64,000 nucleotides of DNA, from NCBI RefSeq assembly GCF_022655595.1, contig NZ_CP093379.1, positions 2,516,001-2,580,000 on the forward strand. The letters run 5' to 3'. Below the pieces are notes generated by a model. It saw only the letters and a list, made by a program, of their open reading frames with translations. It did not search any database and was not told where the DNA came from. This DNA is from Ignatzschineria rhizosphaerae. Its GTDB lineage: Bacteria; Pseudomonadota; Gammaproteobacteria; Cardiobacteriales; Wohlfahrtiimonadaceae. Shown here piece after piece: positions 35,967-45,295 of the stretch. The stretch's first letter is position 1, and each line of letters opens with the position of its first letter. The position numbers and the translations under genes are program-made.

Positions 35967-36105
35967 TGTTATAAAAATGTAAATAAAGTCTAATAACTTC
36001 CATCAATTTGCATATTGATGGGTAAATGATTGGGATGATCAATTTATACGTCTTTAGTTAAAAATCTCTTTAGATAAAAGGTTTTATTAATTTAATAGAT
36101 ACAAT

Positions 36106-36142
36106 AGCCGATCTCTCTATTTTAAGGGGCCTCGGCTTCTTT
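36106..36142 (+). terminator. Weak hairpin in the gap before poxB copy 3
   Basis: AGCCGA (36106-36111) pairs with TCGGCT (36132-36137), followed by TCTTTTG. It is a plausible but weak terminator for copy 2. The rest of the 368-base gap is AT-rich with no other feature seen. Confidence 0.45.
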
Positions 36143-36334
36143 TGTTGCATGTAAGTTTTTGATGATTGATAGGCGTTTAATACACAATATTTTGAGGGTT
36201 AAAAAGAGTTGTCAGGCGCTATAGATATTAAAAACGAAAGAGATTATAAAAAATAATTTAAAATTTAAACTAGCCTAAATGGAATATAGATACATACACT
36301 AACTTATATAATCAATAACTTATAGGGGTATGGT

Positions 36335-38062
36335 ATGTCTAAGAAGAAAGTTGCTCAGATCATTGTTGAGACATTAGAAAATTTTGGGGTAAAACGTTGT
36401 TATGGTGTTGTCGGTGATACTTTAAATGAGGTAACTAATGCGATGCATCATCATACAAATATTGAATGGGTGCATATGCGCCATGAAGAGGTGGGCGGTT
36501 TTGCCGCGGGTGCTGAAGCCTTTATGACACGAAATTTAACAGCTTGCGCAGGATCTTGCGGGCCTGGTAGCTTACACTTTATTAATGGATTGTTTGAAAG
36601 CCATCGAAATGGTTCCCCGGTCGTTTTAATTGCCAGTCAGTTACCGATTAACGTTTTAGGCACAAACTTCCCTCAAGAGGTGGATTATAAGCCTATTTAC
36701 CAAACATGTTCGGTGTTTTGTGAAGAGATTAAAACAGCCGCAGAAGCGAAGCGTGTCGTGATGAGTGCTTGCCAAGCGGCACTAAATGAAAATGGTGTTG
36801 CGGTGGTGATTGTGCCTTCTGATATAAGTGCCTCAGAAATTGAAGATGCGCCAATTATGCAGCAATATCAACCGGAAAAACCCTTAATTAGACCGACAGA
36901 TGCCGAGCTATTGCGAGTGGCTAATTTCTTAAATCGTGGGGCGAAGGTTGGTATCTTTGCCGGCATTGGTGCGGCTGAAGCTAAGGAAGAAGTCATCGCC
37001 TTATGCCAGCTGCTTCAAGCACCTTTAGTGCATACTTCAAGAGCGAAAGATTTTTTAGAAGCAGATAATCCTTATGATATCGGGATGACAGGGATGCTTG
37101 GGCATAAATCTGGTTATCAGATGATTGATCATTGTGACACACTCTTAATTTTAGGGGCTGATTTTGCTTGGCCTCAATTTTATCCTAAAGATGCCAACAT
37201 TATTCAGATTGATATTGATGCTAAAAAATTAGGTTTACGCCATGTTGTCGATCTCGGCGTAATCGGTAATATCAAAGAGACATTACAAGCATTAATGCCG
37301 CATATTACTGCTAAAACAGATACTCATTTTTTACAGACATATCAAAAAATGTATCAAGAAAGTTGTGCAGAGATGAGCAAGAAAGCGATTGCTGATAGTG
37401 CAACATTAATTCATCCGCAATATTTAACAGAGCTTTTAAGCCAATATGCAGATCACGACGCTATCTTAACAGGCGATGGAGGATCTGCGATGGTTTGGGG
37501 ATTACGCCATTTTAAAACAAATGGTCAACGTCGAACGCTTTTTTCAATGAAGCATGGCACGATGGCAAATGCGATGCCACAAGCAATTGGACTACAAAAA
37601 GCTTACCCGAATCGCCAAATTATCTCTTTATCTGGGGATGGGGGATTAACGATGTTGATGGGAGATCTTTTAACGATTGTTCAGGAAAAATTGCCGGTAA
37701 AAGTTGTTGTTTTAAATAATGGGACCTTAGACTTTGTCGAATTAGAGATGAAAGTCGAGGGAATCGTGGATAACTATACGGATTTAGAAAATCCTGATTT
37801 CTCTAAAATGGCCGATGCGATTGGTATGAAGGGATTTAGAGTGACAAATTCTCATGATTTAGAAGCAACTGTTCAGCAGTTTTTAAAACATGAAGGTCCG
37901 GCGATTTTAGATGTGCATACAAGTCGATTTGAGCTGATTTTCCCGCCTCATACCACGCCTTCAAATTATAGCAATATGGCGCTTTATGGGGCAAAAGCGA
38001 TTATTGATGGTCGTGGAGATGAGTTTTTTGGGATGTTAAGAGACAATTTTATTAAAAAATAA
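36335..38062 (+). CDS. poxB: PoxB-like pyruvate dehydrogenase (quinone), copy 3
   Basis: This is the third 575-residue copy, collinear with the other two and keeping RHEEVGGF, ACAGSCGPGSLHFINGLF, SGDGGLTMLMGD and NNGTLDFVELEMK. It is the most divergent in the middle domain (FAGIGAAEAKEEV replaces AGAGCEGAHAE, NPYDIGMTG replaces NPYNVGMTG). All three read LDFVELEMK where E. coli PoxB has LGFVAMEMK, so the family shares an active-site change of Gly to Asp beside the substrate-contacting Phe. A terminator follows. Confidence 0.9.
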   Translation: MSKKKVAQIIVETLENFGVKRCYGVVGDTLNEVTNAMHHHTNIEWVHMRHEEVGGFAAGAEAFMTRNLTACAGSCGPGSLHFINGLFESHRNGSPVVLIASQLPINVLGTNFPQEVDYKPIYQTCSVFCEEIKTAAEAKRVVMSACQAALNENGVAVVIVPSDISASEIEDAPIMQQYQPEKPLIRPTDAELLRVANFLNRGAKVGIFAGIGAAEAKEEVIALCQLLQAPLVHTSRAKDFLEADNPYDIGMTGMLGHKSGYQMIDHCDTLLILGADFAWPQFYPKDANIIQIDIDAKKLGLRHVVDLGVIGNIKETLQALMPHITAKTDTHFLQTYQKMYQESCAEMSKKAIADSATLIHPQYLTELLSQYADHDAILTGDGGSAMVWGLRHFKTNGQRRTLFSMKHGTMANAMPQAIGLQKAYPNRQIISLSGDGGLTMLMGDLLTIVQEKLPVKVVVLNNGTLDFVELEMKVEGIVDNYTDLENPDFSKMADAIGMKGFRVTNSHDLEATVQQFLKHEGPAILDVHTSRFELIFPPHTTPSNYSNMALYGAKAIIDGRGDEFFGMLRDNFIKK

Positions 38063-38110
38063 TATTGTCTAAAATTTAATAACAAGAAAGTAATAGAAAA
38101 AATCGATAAA

Positions 38111-38137
38111 AAAGCCACTTTTAAAAAGTGGCTTTTT
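38111..38137. terminator. Terminator after poxB copy 3
   Basis: A 10-bp perfect stem (AAAGCCACTT 38111-38120 with its complement 38126-38135) with T5. It also serves the convergent MHS gene on the minus strand. Confidence 0.9.
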
Positions 38138-38176
38138 GTATTTTTAACAGATCATTGATTTGATCTATTAAGGCTA

Positions 38177-39505
38177 TTAGTTAATAGCTGTTGTGAAGCG
38201 TTTACCCTGATCACTTAATGCGGAAATAATCACAATAGCAGCAGCAATAGTTAAGATGATAACAACACCTGTGATCGAATTTGTCGGAGAGTTTTGTACC
38301 AGTGAAAGCGCAAGTAATGGCGCAAAACCACCGGCAATCGCTGTCCCGATTTCACGCGCAATTCCAATACCGGTGGCGCGGACATGGACAGGGAACTGAC
38401 GACTTAAGAAAGAACCTTGAGCGGCGAACATGAGGGGAGCAAGGAAACCTGTACCAATCCCAATAGCAACGCAGATCCAGATGCTTTGCCCTGTTTCAAG
38501 AAGTGCCATGAATGGATAGGCAAAGATTAAAGAGATCACGCCGCCAACTAAGATCACTTTTTTACTACCAAAATCATCACACAGACGACCGGAAATTGGA
38601 ACTACAAAAATCGCAAATAAACTAGCAATAGTCACAGCTAAAGAAGAAACTTTGGCAGGAGAATCTTTAAATTGTGTGAGGTAAGCGATAGAGAATGTTT
38701 TAAAGATATAGCTTAATGCAACATAACCTGCCGCAACAAAGAATACGACAATTAAGCTGCGTTTATGTTCTGTAAAAAGCTCTTTAAAGATCGATTTAGA
38801 AACCGTAGATTTCTGCTCTTTTTTAGAGGTTTTAGTAAACTCTGGAGTTTCAGGTAAACGGCTACGCACCCACACTCCCACAAGTACTAAAGCAAAACTC
38901 ATGATAAAAGGAATTCTCCAACCGCCATCAATTAAGAATTGATCTCCACCAAGGCTTAAGAGGTAGATAGTTAATGATGAGAGGAGTAACCCTAAGTTTA
39001 AACCTAATGCCGGCCATGCGCTTTGGCTACCACGACGTTTAGGATCTGCATGCTCATAAGAGGTTACAACGGCAGCTGCAAGCTCAGCACCTGCGGCAAT
39101 ACCTTGGCAGATTCTCAAGAAAATAAGAATCACAGAAGCCCAAACACCGATTGTAAGATATGATGGCGTTAAACCAATGGCAACGGTACAAATTCCCATG
39201 AGATAGAAGGTAATGATCATCATACGCTTACGACCAAATCGATCTCCAAACCATCCAAACATAATGCCGCCAATAGGTCTTGCTAAGAAGCCAATCGTAA
39301 ATGTTGCAATCGATTTGATCATGGCATTTTCATCATTGGGGTTAAAAAATATTTTTGAAAATACGATAGATGCCATCATTGCATAGAGGTAAAAGTCATA
39401 CCACTCTAGCATTGAGCCGACAACCGTTGCCGCAGCAACGCGTCTTAGGCGTGTTTTTTTATCAACATCACTTTCTGTTTTAACGTCTAATGGAATATTT
39501 CCCAT
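38177..39505 (-). CDS. MFS transporter, metabolite:H+ symporter (MHS) family
   Basis: The 442-residue protein has twelve predicted helices and the MHS opening ATVVGSMLEWYDFYLYAMMA, then FLARPIGGIMFGWFGDRFGRKRMM and RICQGIAAGAELAAAV. MHS members take up citrate, shikimate, proline/betaine or alpha-ketoglutarate with protons; the substrate here is unknown. AAGGAG lies upstream. The 468-base gap beyond its start (39506-39973) has no gene; a 10-bp hairpin (TTGCAAAGCT/AGCTTTGCAA, 39712-39739) could be an operator. Confidence 0.88.
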   Translation of the reverse strand: MGNIPLDVKTESDVDKKTRLRRVAAATVVGSMLEWYDFYLYAMMASIVFSKIFFNPNDENAMIKSIATFTIGFLARPIGGIMFGWFGDRFGRKRMMIITFYLMGICTVAIGLTPSYLTIGVWASVILIFLRICQGIAAGAELAAAVVTSYEHADPKRRGSQSAWPALGLNLGLLLSSLTIYLLSLGGDQFLIDGGWRIPFIMSFALVLVGVWVRSRLPETPEFTKTSKKEQKSTVSKSIFKELFTEHKRSLIVVFFVAAGYVALSYIFKTFSIAYLTQFKDSPAKVSSLAVTIASLFAIFVVPISGRLCDDFGSKKVILVGGVISLIFAYPFMALLETGQSIWICVAIGIGTGFLAPLMFAAQGSFLSRQFPVHVRATGIGIAREIGTAIAGGFAPLLALSLVQNSPTNSITGVVIILTIAAAIVIISALSDQGKRFTTAIN

Positions 39506-39918
39506 ACAAGAGCTCCTTTATGATTGAAGTTGTTGTATCAATCATGATCTGTTTTATGTAGTTGTTATTAAAGCCATTTTAATATTGTTATATTGGCTGG
39601 AATTATTTTAAGAAAGAGACATATTTTGTAACGTTTTTGTGTCAAAATTTGTCTGTCATATATTGATTAATCCTAAATATATGATTCAATTGCTGAAAAT
39701 TGTAGAAAGCGTTGCAAAGCTTACAGATGAGCTTTGCAAGAATATTGCAGGTATTGTTTGAATTTATAATATTTGCAATGTACAGCGAAAAGATACTACC
39801 TTTTGCACAAATATTCAATAGTTGCATGTAACATACTGATTATAATTGTAACATGAAATAAATAAGATGAACCATAAAACAATGGTTTATATTAAGTTTT
39901 GATGGAAAAATTATCATT

Positions 39919-39947
39919 AAAAAAAGTTCCTATTTCAAGGAACTTTT
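39919..39947 (-). terminator. Terminator after the M20 amidohydrolase
   Basis: On the minus strand AAAAGTTCC pairs with GGAACTTTT (plus arms 39922-39930 and 39939-39947), followed by T7. Confidence 0.9.
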
Positions 39948-39973
39948 GAGTATTAATAGTGTTAGATAATAAA

Positions 39974-41149
39974 TTATTTAGAATAAGAGCGTACTGTTTC
40001 GATCAGAAAACTCGCACCTAAAGGGATAATGTCATCATTAAAATCATATTTACTATTATGCAGACCCACAGGATGGTTATCACTCTTACCATTGCCGATA
40101 AATAGATAGCAGCCGGGGACTTTTTCAAGGAAGAATGCAAAATCTTCGCTAGTCATCTGCTCTTTAATATCAAGAACAAGATTTTCTCTTCCCACAAGTG
40201 CGGCTGCCACATCGATAGCACGCTCAGCTTCAGCCTTACTGTTAACGGTAACAGGATGGCTGATTTCCCCAAAACGAACAGTTGCGGACATTCCAAATGC
40301 TTCAGCCATTAACGGGACTAATTGTGAAAGTTTTTGGAGAATATCAGTGCGAACGGCTTCATCATGGGTGCGAATTGTTCCAGCCATATCGGCATAATCG
40401 GCAATGACATTGGTGGTATCACCGCAATGCATTTGCGTAATGGCGACAACAAGGGATGCGGTAGGATCAATTGTTCTGGCGACTAAGCCCTGTATTCCTT
40501 GGTAGATCTGTGTGGCAACTAATAAAGGATCTTGCGTGTTATGAGGCTGAGCAGCGTGCCCACTTTTACCATGAACACGAATATAAATACGATCTGAACT
40601 TGCCATGATAGGACCTGCTTTAATCGCAAATTTTCCGGCTTCAAGTGTGGGCCAATTATGCATCGCATAGATTGCATCGACAGGATAACGTTCTAAGACT
40701 TTATCTTTAACTACCATGGTTTCAGCACCGCCTCGTCCCTCTTCTGCAGGTTGAAAAAAGAGGATTACTTTGCCGCTAAATTGGCGATGCTTTGCCAGAT
40801 ATTTTGCTGCCATGAGTAACATGGTGGTATGCCCATCATGACCACAAGCGTGCATTTTACCCACGAGTGTTGATTTATGAGAGAAGGTATTTTCTTCTTG
40901 AATCGGTAGCGCATCAATATCGGCTCTTAATCCTATGGTTTTTCCAGGAAGCGTGCCTTTGATTGTTGCTATGACCCCTGTTTTCGCAAAAGAGGTGTCG
41001 ATGGTATCAACACCATAATCTTCCAGTAATTTCACAACCGTTTTTTGGGTTTGTTGCTCTTCAAACCCTAGCTCTGGATGTTTATGAATAGATTGGCGAA
41101 TGTTTCGTGCTTCTTCCTGCCATGACTGCAGAGTTTCTAAGGGGCTCAT
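39974..41149 (-). CDS. M20 family amidohydrolase (HipO/N-acyl amino acid hydrolase type)
   Basis: The 391-residue metallohydrolase carries the M20D motifs GLRADIDALPIQEE, the metal-binding HACGHDGHTTMLL and PAEEGRGGAETM with the catalytic Glu pair, and a dimerisation domain beginning RVHGKSGHAA. Relatives cleave hippurate, N-acetyl-diaminopimelate or other N-acyl amino acids. GAGGA precedes the start. It sits downstream of a TAXI-TRAP operon in the same direction after a terminator, so the two may share a substrate class, but this is not shown. Confidence 0.9.
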   Translation of the reverse strand: MSPLETLQSWQEEARNIRQSIHKHPELGFEEQQTQKTVVKLLEDYGVDTIDTSFAKTGVIATIKGTLPGKTIGLRADIDALPIQEENTFSHKSTLVGKMHACGHDGHTTMLLMAAKYLAKHRQFSGKVILFFQPAEEGRGGAETMVVKDKVLERYPVDAIYAMHNWPTLEAGKFAIKAGPIMASSDRIYIRVHGKSGHAAQPHNTQDPLLVATQIYQGIQGLVARTIDPTASLVVAITQMHCGDTTNVIADYADMAGTIRTHDEAVRTDILQKLSQLVPLMAEAFGMSATVRFGEISHPVTVNSKAEAERAIDVAAALVGRENLVLDIKEQMTSEDFAFFLEKVPGCYLFIGNGKSDNHPVGLHNSKYDFNDDIIPLGASFLIETVRSYSK

Positions 41150-41322
41150 AAGATCCTCAATGTAATATTACAAAAATTGAAAATTGACGAAATATATAGT
41201 TAGCTCTCAATTTATCGGGAGTTTTAGGGAAGTGCAAGAGAAATAACAAGGAGAGATCATCCTACAAAAGAGTAAAGTGAAATCATCGAGAAAAATAACG
41301 CCCATAAATATCAATGACCATA

Positions 41323-41355
41323 AAAAAAGGCTCATCAGATTGATAAGCCTTTTTC
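41323..41355 (-). terminator. Terminator of the TAXI-TRAP operon
   Basis: On the minus strand TGATAAGCC region pairs with GGCTCATCA with one mismatch (plus arms 41330-41338 and 41342-41350), then T7. Confidence 0.82.
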
Positions 41356-41376
41356 AATTTTCTAAGATCTTAAAGA

Positions 41377-43395
41377 TTAGATCGTTGAGACTTTATTAAT
41401 AAATTTTAAAGGTAGCTTTTTGACATTAATAATAACGATCGCTAATACAATAACGGAGCCAATAATATCGGTCATCGTTTCTGGAATAACCAGCATAAAG
41501 GCACCCGCCGCAAGGATGATTCGACCAATAATGCTTAGATCTCCTTTAAAGTGCCCCTCTACCGCCGCACTTAAGGCAATAATGCCGATGATTGAGGTAA
41601 TGGTAATACTAATCATGTCAAATAGTGGCGGCATTGGAAACTCTGTTGCATTCATCGCAAGGCCTGTCGTATCAATCATTAGCATTGCCGGATTATAAAC
41701 AAACATGAAAGGAACGATGAAACCTGCTACAGAGAGCTTCAAAGATTGCCATCCTGTTTTCATAGGATCTCCTCCTGCAATACCCGCGCCGGCAAAAGAG
41801 GCAAGGGCAACTGGTGGCGTGATATTGGCAAAAAGCCCAAAGTAGAAGACAAAAAGGTGGGCAACAATGGTAGGAATTCCAATATTGGCTAAAGCAGGGG
41901 CGGCAATGGTGGCTGTAATAATATATGCCGGAATAGAAGGTAATCCCATTCCTAGTACCATTGAGGCAATCATCGTGAGAAGTAGAGTGACTAAAAGCAT
42001 CCCTTCCCCTGTCCCTGTGATAGAACCAATAAGCTCAGTTGCTGCAGATGTTAAGCTTAAAACCCCAATGACAATTCCAATAACGGCACAAGCTGCCATG
42101 ACTGAAAGGGATTGTCTTGCTCCATCTTCTAATGCTTCTAAGATATTTCTAATGCTCATGCGCGTTGCTTTTCTAAACTGGCTTACAACGATTGCAATAC
42201 CGATGGTATAAAAGGCGGCAAAAGCGATAGGCACATTATTACCTAAGAAATAGACTAACGCGAAAATAGGTAATAAGAGATGGCCTCGCTCTTTTAAGAC
42301 CTCTTTAACCCGCGGGAGATCCGCTTTAGGAATGCCTTTAAGATTATCTTTACCCGCTCTAAAGTGAACTTGCGCAATGACACCAAGATAGTAGAGAAGT
42401 GCCGGGAAAAGTGCTGCCATTGCAATTGTTCCGTAGGAAATCCCGGTTGTTTCGGCCATGATAAAAGCGCTTGCCCCCATTATGGGCGGTAAGATTTGTC
42501 CTCCCACTGAAGCACTTGCTTCTACGGCGCCGGCAAAGTTTTTGCTATAGCCGACTTTTTTCATCATCGGAATTGTGAAAACACCGGTTCCTACAACGTT
42601 ACCAACAGCTGATCCATTGATACTTCCCATAAAGCCACTGGCGACAACGGCAACCTTTGCCGGTCCCCCTTGTTTATGACCTGCAAGTGCTAATGCTAGA
42701 TCGTTAAAGAGCTGCCCCATACCCGATTTATTAAGGAATGCGCCAAAGAGAATAAAGAGGAAGATGAAGGAGACGGAAGCCCCTACAGCAGAGGAGTATA
42801 ACCCCTCGGTAGTAATATAGAGATGACCAAAGATATCGCCTAAGTCAAAGGGGCGGGTTTGAAGGATTCTTGGCATAAAGCTCATATCACTAAGAAATGG
42901 ATAGGCTAAGAAAATCGCGGCAAGCACTGGTAAAATCATTCCCATCACACGGCGGGCAGCTTCCATCACTAAGATGATCGTCATAATAGACATGGCGATA
43001 TCCATATCATTAGCCATACCGCCTCGCACTGTTGCGATAGCGTTGTACTCATTAAAGAGATAGCCTAAAGAGACAAATGAGAGGATGACTAAAATCCAAT
43101 CATACCAAGCAACTTGATCTCGACGTTGTGAACGATATGCTGGATAGATTAGGAAAACTAAAGCAATTCCAACAGAGACATGCGTTGCCCGATAAAGTAG
43201 CTCCGGCATGGGATTATAAGTTGTCCATAGATGGAAGAGGGAATAAAAAATTGCAAAGCAAGAGATAAAGTAGCGAAGATATTTGCTACTAGGCGCTCTT
43301 ACGATAGATTCACGATCAAATTTCTCTAAAATCTGTTCGGTATCTGCCGGTACAGCTTCTGCAATTTGATAGTGTTCATTATCATTACGACTCAT
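41377..43395 (-). CDS. TRAP transporter fused permease (DctQM-type, TAXI system)
   Basis: The 672-residue protein has more than fifteen hydrophobic segments and corresponds to the fused small and large permease subunits used with TAXI binding proteins. Typical blocks are GSINGSAVGNVVGTGVFTIPMMKKVGYSK, EASASVGGQILPPIMGASAFIMAE, and GMGLPSIPAYIITATIAAPAL. It overlaps the DUF1850 gene by 11 bases. TRAP carriers use an ion gradient to import organic acids; TAXI substrates are often glutamate-like or aromatic and aliphatic carboxylates (family knowledge). Confidence 0.93.
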   Translation of the reverse strand: MSRNDNEHYQIAEAVPADTEQILEKFDRESIVRAPSSKYLRYFISCFAIFYSLFHLWTTYNPMPELLYRATHVSVGIALVFLIYPAYRSQRRDQVAWYDWILVILSFVSLGYLFNEYNAIATVRGGMANDMDIAMSIMTIILVMEAARRVMGMILPVLAAIFLAYPFLSDMSFMPRILQTRPFDLGDIFGHLYITTEGLYSSAVGASVSFIFLFILFGAFLNKSGMGQLFNDLALALAGHKQGGPAKVAVVASGFMGSINGSAVGNVVGTGVFTIPMMKKVGYSKNFAGAVEASASVGGQILPPIMGASAFIMAETTGISYGTIAMAALFPALLYYLGVIAQVHFRAGKDNLKGIPKADLPRVKEVLKERGHLLLPIFALVYFLGNNVPIAFAAFYTIGIAIVVSQFRKATRMSIRNILEALEDGARQSLSVMAACAVIGIVIGVLSLTSAATELIGSITGTGEGMLLVTLLLTMIASMVLGMGLPSIPAYIITATIAAPALANIGIPTIVAHLFVFYFGLFANITPPVALASFAGAGIAGGDPMKTGWQSLKLSVAGFIVPFMFVYNPAMLMIDTTGLAMNATEFPMPPLFDMISITITSIIGIIALSAAVEGHFKGDLSIIGRIILAAGAFMLVIPETMTDIIGSVIVLAIVIINVKKLPLKFINKVSTI

Positions 43396-43900
43396 GACAG
43401 TTCCTTATTAATAACCGTTGCCAAAAATTTAAAAGTTGATTGCGAATTTGTACTTCGCTAAAGTGCTCATGATTGTTGTAGATCTTCCAAAGTCGATTAT
43501 CTGGAAGAATAATAGTTGAGCTAACGTCTTTATCGATGATCCAATTGATCTCTGGGATCATTTGATTCATGCGATAGTGAATCATTGAATCTTGACTCTC
43601 CAATACTTCTCCGTCATGAGGAACACCGGCACCAAAAGTTTTAAACTTTGTCTCTGTTAAGAGAAAGCCCTGATCTTGTCGCTCGTAATATTCTAACCAA
43701 GGTGTTTTATCGACCGAGTGAATCCATGACAATCCAAAATAAGGTTGTGCGATTTTGCAGTGAATTATGGAGGTCTGAATCACGGTAAAGTTTTTTGAGT
43801 AAACACTACCGATAAGGAGAAGAAGTAGGGCGATACAAAATATCAGCCCTACTATTAAGAGAGATTTTTGCGAATAATTACTTCGCAGCTTGCTCATCAT
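43385..43900 (-). CDS. DUF1850 protein of the TAXI-TRAP operon
   Basis: The 171-residue protein has one N-terminal membrane helix and an extracytoplasmic domain with the DUF1850 pattern SWIHSVDKTPWLEYYE. DUF1850 genes commonly occur between TAXI binding protein and fused permease genes, as here; the role is unknown. It overlaps the binding-protein gene by 23 bases and the permease by 11, so all three are coupled. Confidence 0.85.
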   Translation of the reverse strand: MMSKLRSNYSQKSLLIVGLIFCIALLLLLIGSVYSKNFTVIQTSIIHCKIAQPYFGLSWIHSVDKTPWLEYYERQDQGFLLTETKFKTFGAGVPHDGEVLESQDSMIHYRMNQMIPEINWIIDKDVSSTIILPDNRLWKIYNNHEHFSEVQIRNQLLNFWQRLLIRNCHES

Positions 43901-44879
43901 AGTATTTTTTCGCGCCAGGGTGGAGCGGTGCTACTAAGCCTTTTTGAGCATTTTCAAGAGAGATACCTTTTGCTGCTTGGTGAGCATTTGAAAGGTTATC
44001 TAAGTTTTCAAAGAATGTTTTAGTGAGTTTATAGACATCATCTTCACTTAAATCTTTACGAACAACGAGCGCATTAACGATAATTGCCGTTGGTACAGCT
44101 TCTTCGTTGTTATAAGTTCCTGCCGGGATCTCTGCCGATAAGAAGTAAGATTGATCTTGTGCAATTTCATCTACCATCGGTTTTCTGATTTCAACAAGTT
44201 GTAGGTCAAAACCTTGCTCAAGCTCCATGATAGAAGCATTAGGAAGGCCACTTGTTAAAACGGCAGCATCAATTTTACCACCACGAAGCGCATCTACTGC
44301 TTCAGCAAATCCTAAATAATCAATACGAAGATCATCATAAGTAATGCCATGACCATTTAATAGGGCACGAGCATTCATCTCTGTTCCTGAGTTAAGATCT
44401 CCTACAGCGACTCGTTTACCTTTTAAATCATCCATTGTTTTAATACCGGATTTTTTAGAAGTCACGATTTGAACATAGTTAGGGTAAAGGGCTGCAACTT
44501 GAACTACATTTTCGATTTTTTCTGGAAAAGAGCCAGTGCCTTCAACCGCTTGGCTTAAGACATCACTCATCGTCAGCGCCATTTCCGCTTTGCCTTGATT
44601 GACAAGGTTAACGTTTTGAATGGATGCCCCTGTTGATTGTGACTTTGAGTTAACACCATATGTTTTAGAGTAGATTTGCCCAAGAGTTGTCCCGATAATA
44701 TTATAAGGACCTGATGAGCCGCCTGTAGCAATGGTGACAAAGCGAGTTTCTAGTTGATCGGCACTAACGCTCGCATTAGTATCATTTTTATCAGTATTAT
44801 TATCATCCTCACATGCCACTAACAGTGCAGATAATGCGCTAACCATTAATAGTTTTTTAAGTCCAAAAGTCTTCTTCAT
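43878..44879 (-). CDS. TAXI family TRAP solute-binding lipoprotein
   Basis: The 333-residue protein has a lipoprotein signal (LLVAC lipobox, Cys near residue 23) and then the TAXI fold: FVTIATGGSSGPYNIIGTTL, TGASIQNVNLVNQGKAEMAL, LKGKRVAVGDLNSGTEMNA and GKIDAAVLTSGLPNASI. It captures the ligand for the fused permease encoded downstream. It is the first gene of the operon; AGGAGA lies about ten bases from the start. The 416-base gap between it and holA has no recognised gene and should hold both divergent promoters. Confidence 0.92.
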   Translation of the reverse strand: MKKTFGLKKLLMVSALSALLVACEDDNNTDKNDTNASVSADQLETRFVTIATGGSSGPYNIIGTTLGQIYSKTYGVNSKSQSTGASIQNVNLVNQGKAEMALTMSDVLSQAVEGTGSFPEKIENVVQVAALYPNYVQIVTSKKSGIKTMDDLKGKRVAVGDLNSGTEMNARALLNGHGITYDDLRIDYLGFAEAVDALRGGKIDAAVLTSGLPNASIMELEQGFDLQLVEIRKPMVDEIAQDQSYFLSAEIPAGTYNNEEAVPTAIIVNALVVRKDLSEDDVYKLTKTFFENLDNLSNAHQAAKGISLENAQKGLVAPLHPGAKKYYDEQAAK

Positions 44880-45295
44880 TGTTAATTTTTCTCCTAAGAT
44901 AGATTTGTGGTGTCACTTATTATTATATTGATATACAGCATATTTGTAGCGTAAAGCCTACGGCTTGTATAGTGCTATTTTCTATAGAATATAGCATGCC
45001 ATAAAAACAATAACATGCAACATGCTGGTTTTGTTATTTTATTTAATAGGTCATTACGTTTAATAAAAATCCGATATGACGATAAATATTTCTGTTGAGT
45101 CAATAAATCTATTTAAAAGGTTTTTTTGTCTTTGCGTAGGAAAAGAGGCGTAGTTCTTGAAGGCTCATTAACAGAATGATTATTCTTTACAAGAAAGATG
45201 GCGATTAAAAGGGGAAATAAGGGAAAGCGTAGACCTAGCTTTAAGAAGACGTGTATACTTAGGCTATTATTTTTTAAAGAGATTAAAGGCTAAAT

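Noticed and set aside
32406..38062. Acetolactate synthase large subunits
   Set aside because: Length could fit, but motif wording follows PoxB, there is no ilvN partner, and the C-terminal tail matches pyruvate dehydrogenase (quinone).
39642..39827. 61-codon minus-strand frame in the gap before the MHS gene
   Set aside because: No Shine-Dalgarno, no family resemblance and strongly AT-driven composition.
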